Shown here: in pieces, positions 5,397-6,199 of the stretch
How positions within the stretch are numbered: the first letter of the stretch is position 1
How the letters are laid out: every line of letters begins with the position of its first letter
Assembly: GCA_001768155.1 (NCBI GenBank)
Contig: MENC01000224.1
Coordinates: 1 to 6,199 of the forward strand
From: Bacteroidetes bacterium GWA2_30_7
Lineage (GTDB): Bacteria > Bacteroidota > Bacteroidia > Bacteroidales > GWF2-33-38
Length of the DNA stretch: 6,199 bases
Direction of reading: 5' to 3'
Program-made: the position numbers and the translations under genes
The notes under the pieces: generated by a model
What the model saw: only the letters and a program-made list of their open reading frames with translations
What the model was told of the DNA's origin: nothing
Databases searched by the model: none

Positions 5397-6199
5397 TTAA
5401 TACTGCTCTTTATCACTCGGAAATTCTAAATTTTTAACATCTTCGATATAATGTTTAACTGCACTAAAAATTTCTAAATGCAAATTATGATATCGTCTTA
5501 AAAATCGTGGCGAAAATTCCTGAGTAATTCCAAGCATATCGTGTAAAACTAAAACTTGTCCATCGACCTGATTTCCAGCACCAATTCCAATTACTGGGAT
5601 TTTAACAGCCTTAGCAACTTTTCCTGCTAAATTTGCTGGAATTTTTTCCAGAACAATAGCGAAGCATCCCGATTCTTCTAAAAGTTTAGCATCTTCAATT
5701 AGTTTTTCTGCTTCACTATCGTCTTTAGCTCTAACTACATAAGTTCCAAATTTATGTATCGACTGAGGTGTTAATCCTAAATGTCCCATAACAGGAATAC
5801 CTGCCGATAAAATTCTTATTACAGACTCTTTTATTTCGCTTCCACCTTCCATTTTTACTGCTGCTGCACCAGTTTCTTTCATTATCCGTATAGCCGAACT
5901 TAATGCTTCTTTTGAATTTCCCTGATAAGTTCCAAACGGTAAGTCAACAACAATCAATGCTCGTTTTGCACCTCTAACAACAGATGCAGCATGATAAATC
6001 ATTTCATTAAGTGTAATTGGGAGAGTAGTTTCATGACCTGCCATTACATTAGAGGCGGAATCGCCAACCAAAATTACATCAATACCTGTACTATCAATAA
6101 TTCGTGCCATTGAAAAATCGTAAGCAGTTAACATAGAGATTTTTTCACCTCTTAACTTCATCTCAGCCAGAACATGAGTAGTTACTTTTTTTATATTTT
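5397..6199 (-). CDS. panB: 3-methyl-2-oxobutanoate hydroxymethyltransferase (ketopantoate hydroxymethyltransferase), 5' end outside the window
   Basis: PanB transfers a hydroxymethyl group from 5,10-methylene-tetrahydrofolate to 2-oxoisovalerate, making ketopantoate in the first committed step of pantothenate and CoA synthesis; it is a cytoplasmic TIM-barrel enzyme. Counting from the internal ATG at 6161, the motifs are LTAYDFSMAR (11-20), GDSASNVMAGHETTLPIT (33-50, metal-ligand Asp34), VVDLPFGTYQ (71-80, Asp73), VKMEGG (102-107, Lys103 and Glu105), GHLGLTPQSIHKFGTY (126-141), the proposed catalytic base Glu172, IGIGAG (191-196) and VLHDMLG (205-211). Upstream of that ATG the frame stays open to the edge and reads NIKKVTTHVLAE, which is typical PanB sequence. 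The true start is therefore just beyond position 6199, and probably only a few residues are missing. The stop is at 5397-5399. No panC is in view. Confidence 0.96.
   Translation of the reverse strand, partial: NIKKVTTHVLAEMKLRGEKISMLTAYDFSMARIIDSTGIDVILVGDSASNVMAGHETTLPITLNEMIYHAASVVRGAKRALIVVDLPFGTYQGNSKEALSSAIRIMKETGAAAVKMEGGSEIKESVIRILSAGIPVMGHLGLTPQSIHKFGTYVVRAKDDSEAEKLIEDAKLLEESGCFAIVLEKIPANLAGKVAKAVKIPVIGIGAGNQVDGQVLVLHDMLGITQEFSPRFLRRYHNLHLEIFSAVKHYIEDVKNLEFPSDKEQY

Overview
The window looks like a piece of an AT-rich Bacteroidota chromosome, probably a Bacteroidales or Marinilabiliales type environmental or gut organism. Three things point there: a subtilisin-like protease ending in a Por/type IX secretion (T9SS) type A sorting domain, a Bacteroidota-style lipoprotein just before it, and protein sequences of XseA, the RluA-type enzyme and PanB that read as Bacteroidota variants. 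The lineage is inferred from protein character only.

Layout. Positions 1-222 (minus strand) hold the frameshifted C-terminal remnant of an IS66-family transposase. Positions 223-315 show nothing recognisable. Positions 316-434 are three imperfect 42-bp tandem units. Positions 435-614 are dense in short word-like repeats (CACATAG/CTATGTG and AACAATTTAAC), including an 80-bp near-perfect hairpin. A lipoprotein gene (657-1343) and a secreted S8 protease gene (1330-3081) follow on the plus strand. They overlap by 14 nt, so they are probably one expression unit. Positions 3083-3252 carry an inverted copy of the CACATAG/AACAATTTAAC repeat and a short tract of another repeat type. xseA (3253-4626, plus) converges with an RluA-family pseudouridine synthase gene (5317-4634, minus), with only 7 nt between the stop codons. 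panB (minus) lies 79 bp upstream of the pseudouridine synthase and runs off the right edge of the window. The first ATG visible in panB (6161) is not its true start, because the reading frame stays open and PanB-like up to the edge.

Function. The lipoprotein and protease would act at or beyond the cell envelope: a Sec-exported lipoprotein, and a Sec-exported proprotease passed through T9SS to the surface or medium. xseA (single-strand DNA degradation and repair), the pseudouridine synthase (RNA modification) and panB (pantothenate and CoA synthesis) are housekeeping genes. No defence system, CRISPR array, tRNA or rRNA was seen. The most unusual material is in and around the intergenic regions, where at least five families of short, roughly 9-11 bp periodic words occur. 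One of them forms a stem-loop inside the predicted N-terminal coding region of the protease gene.
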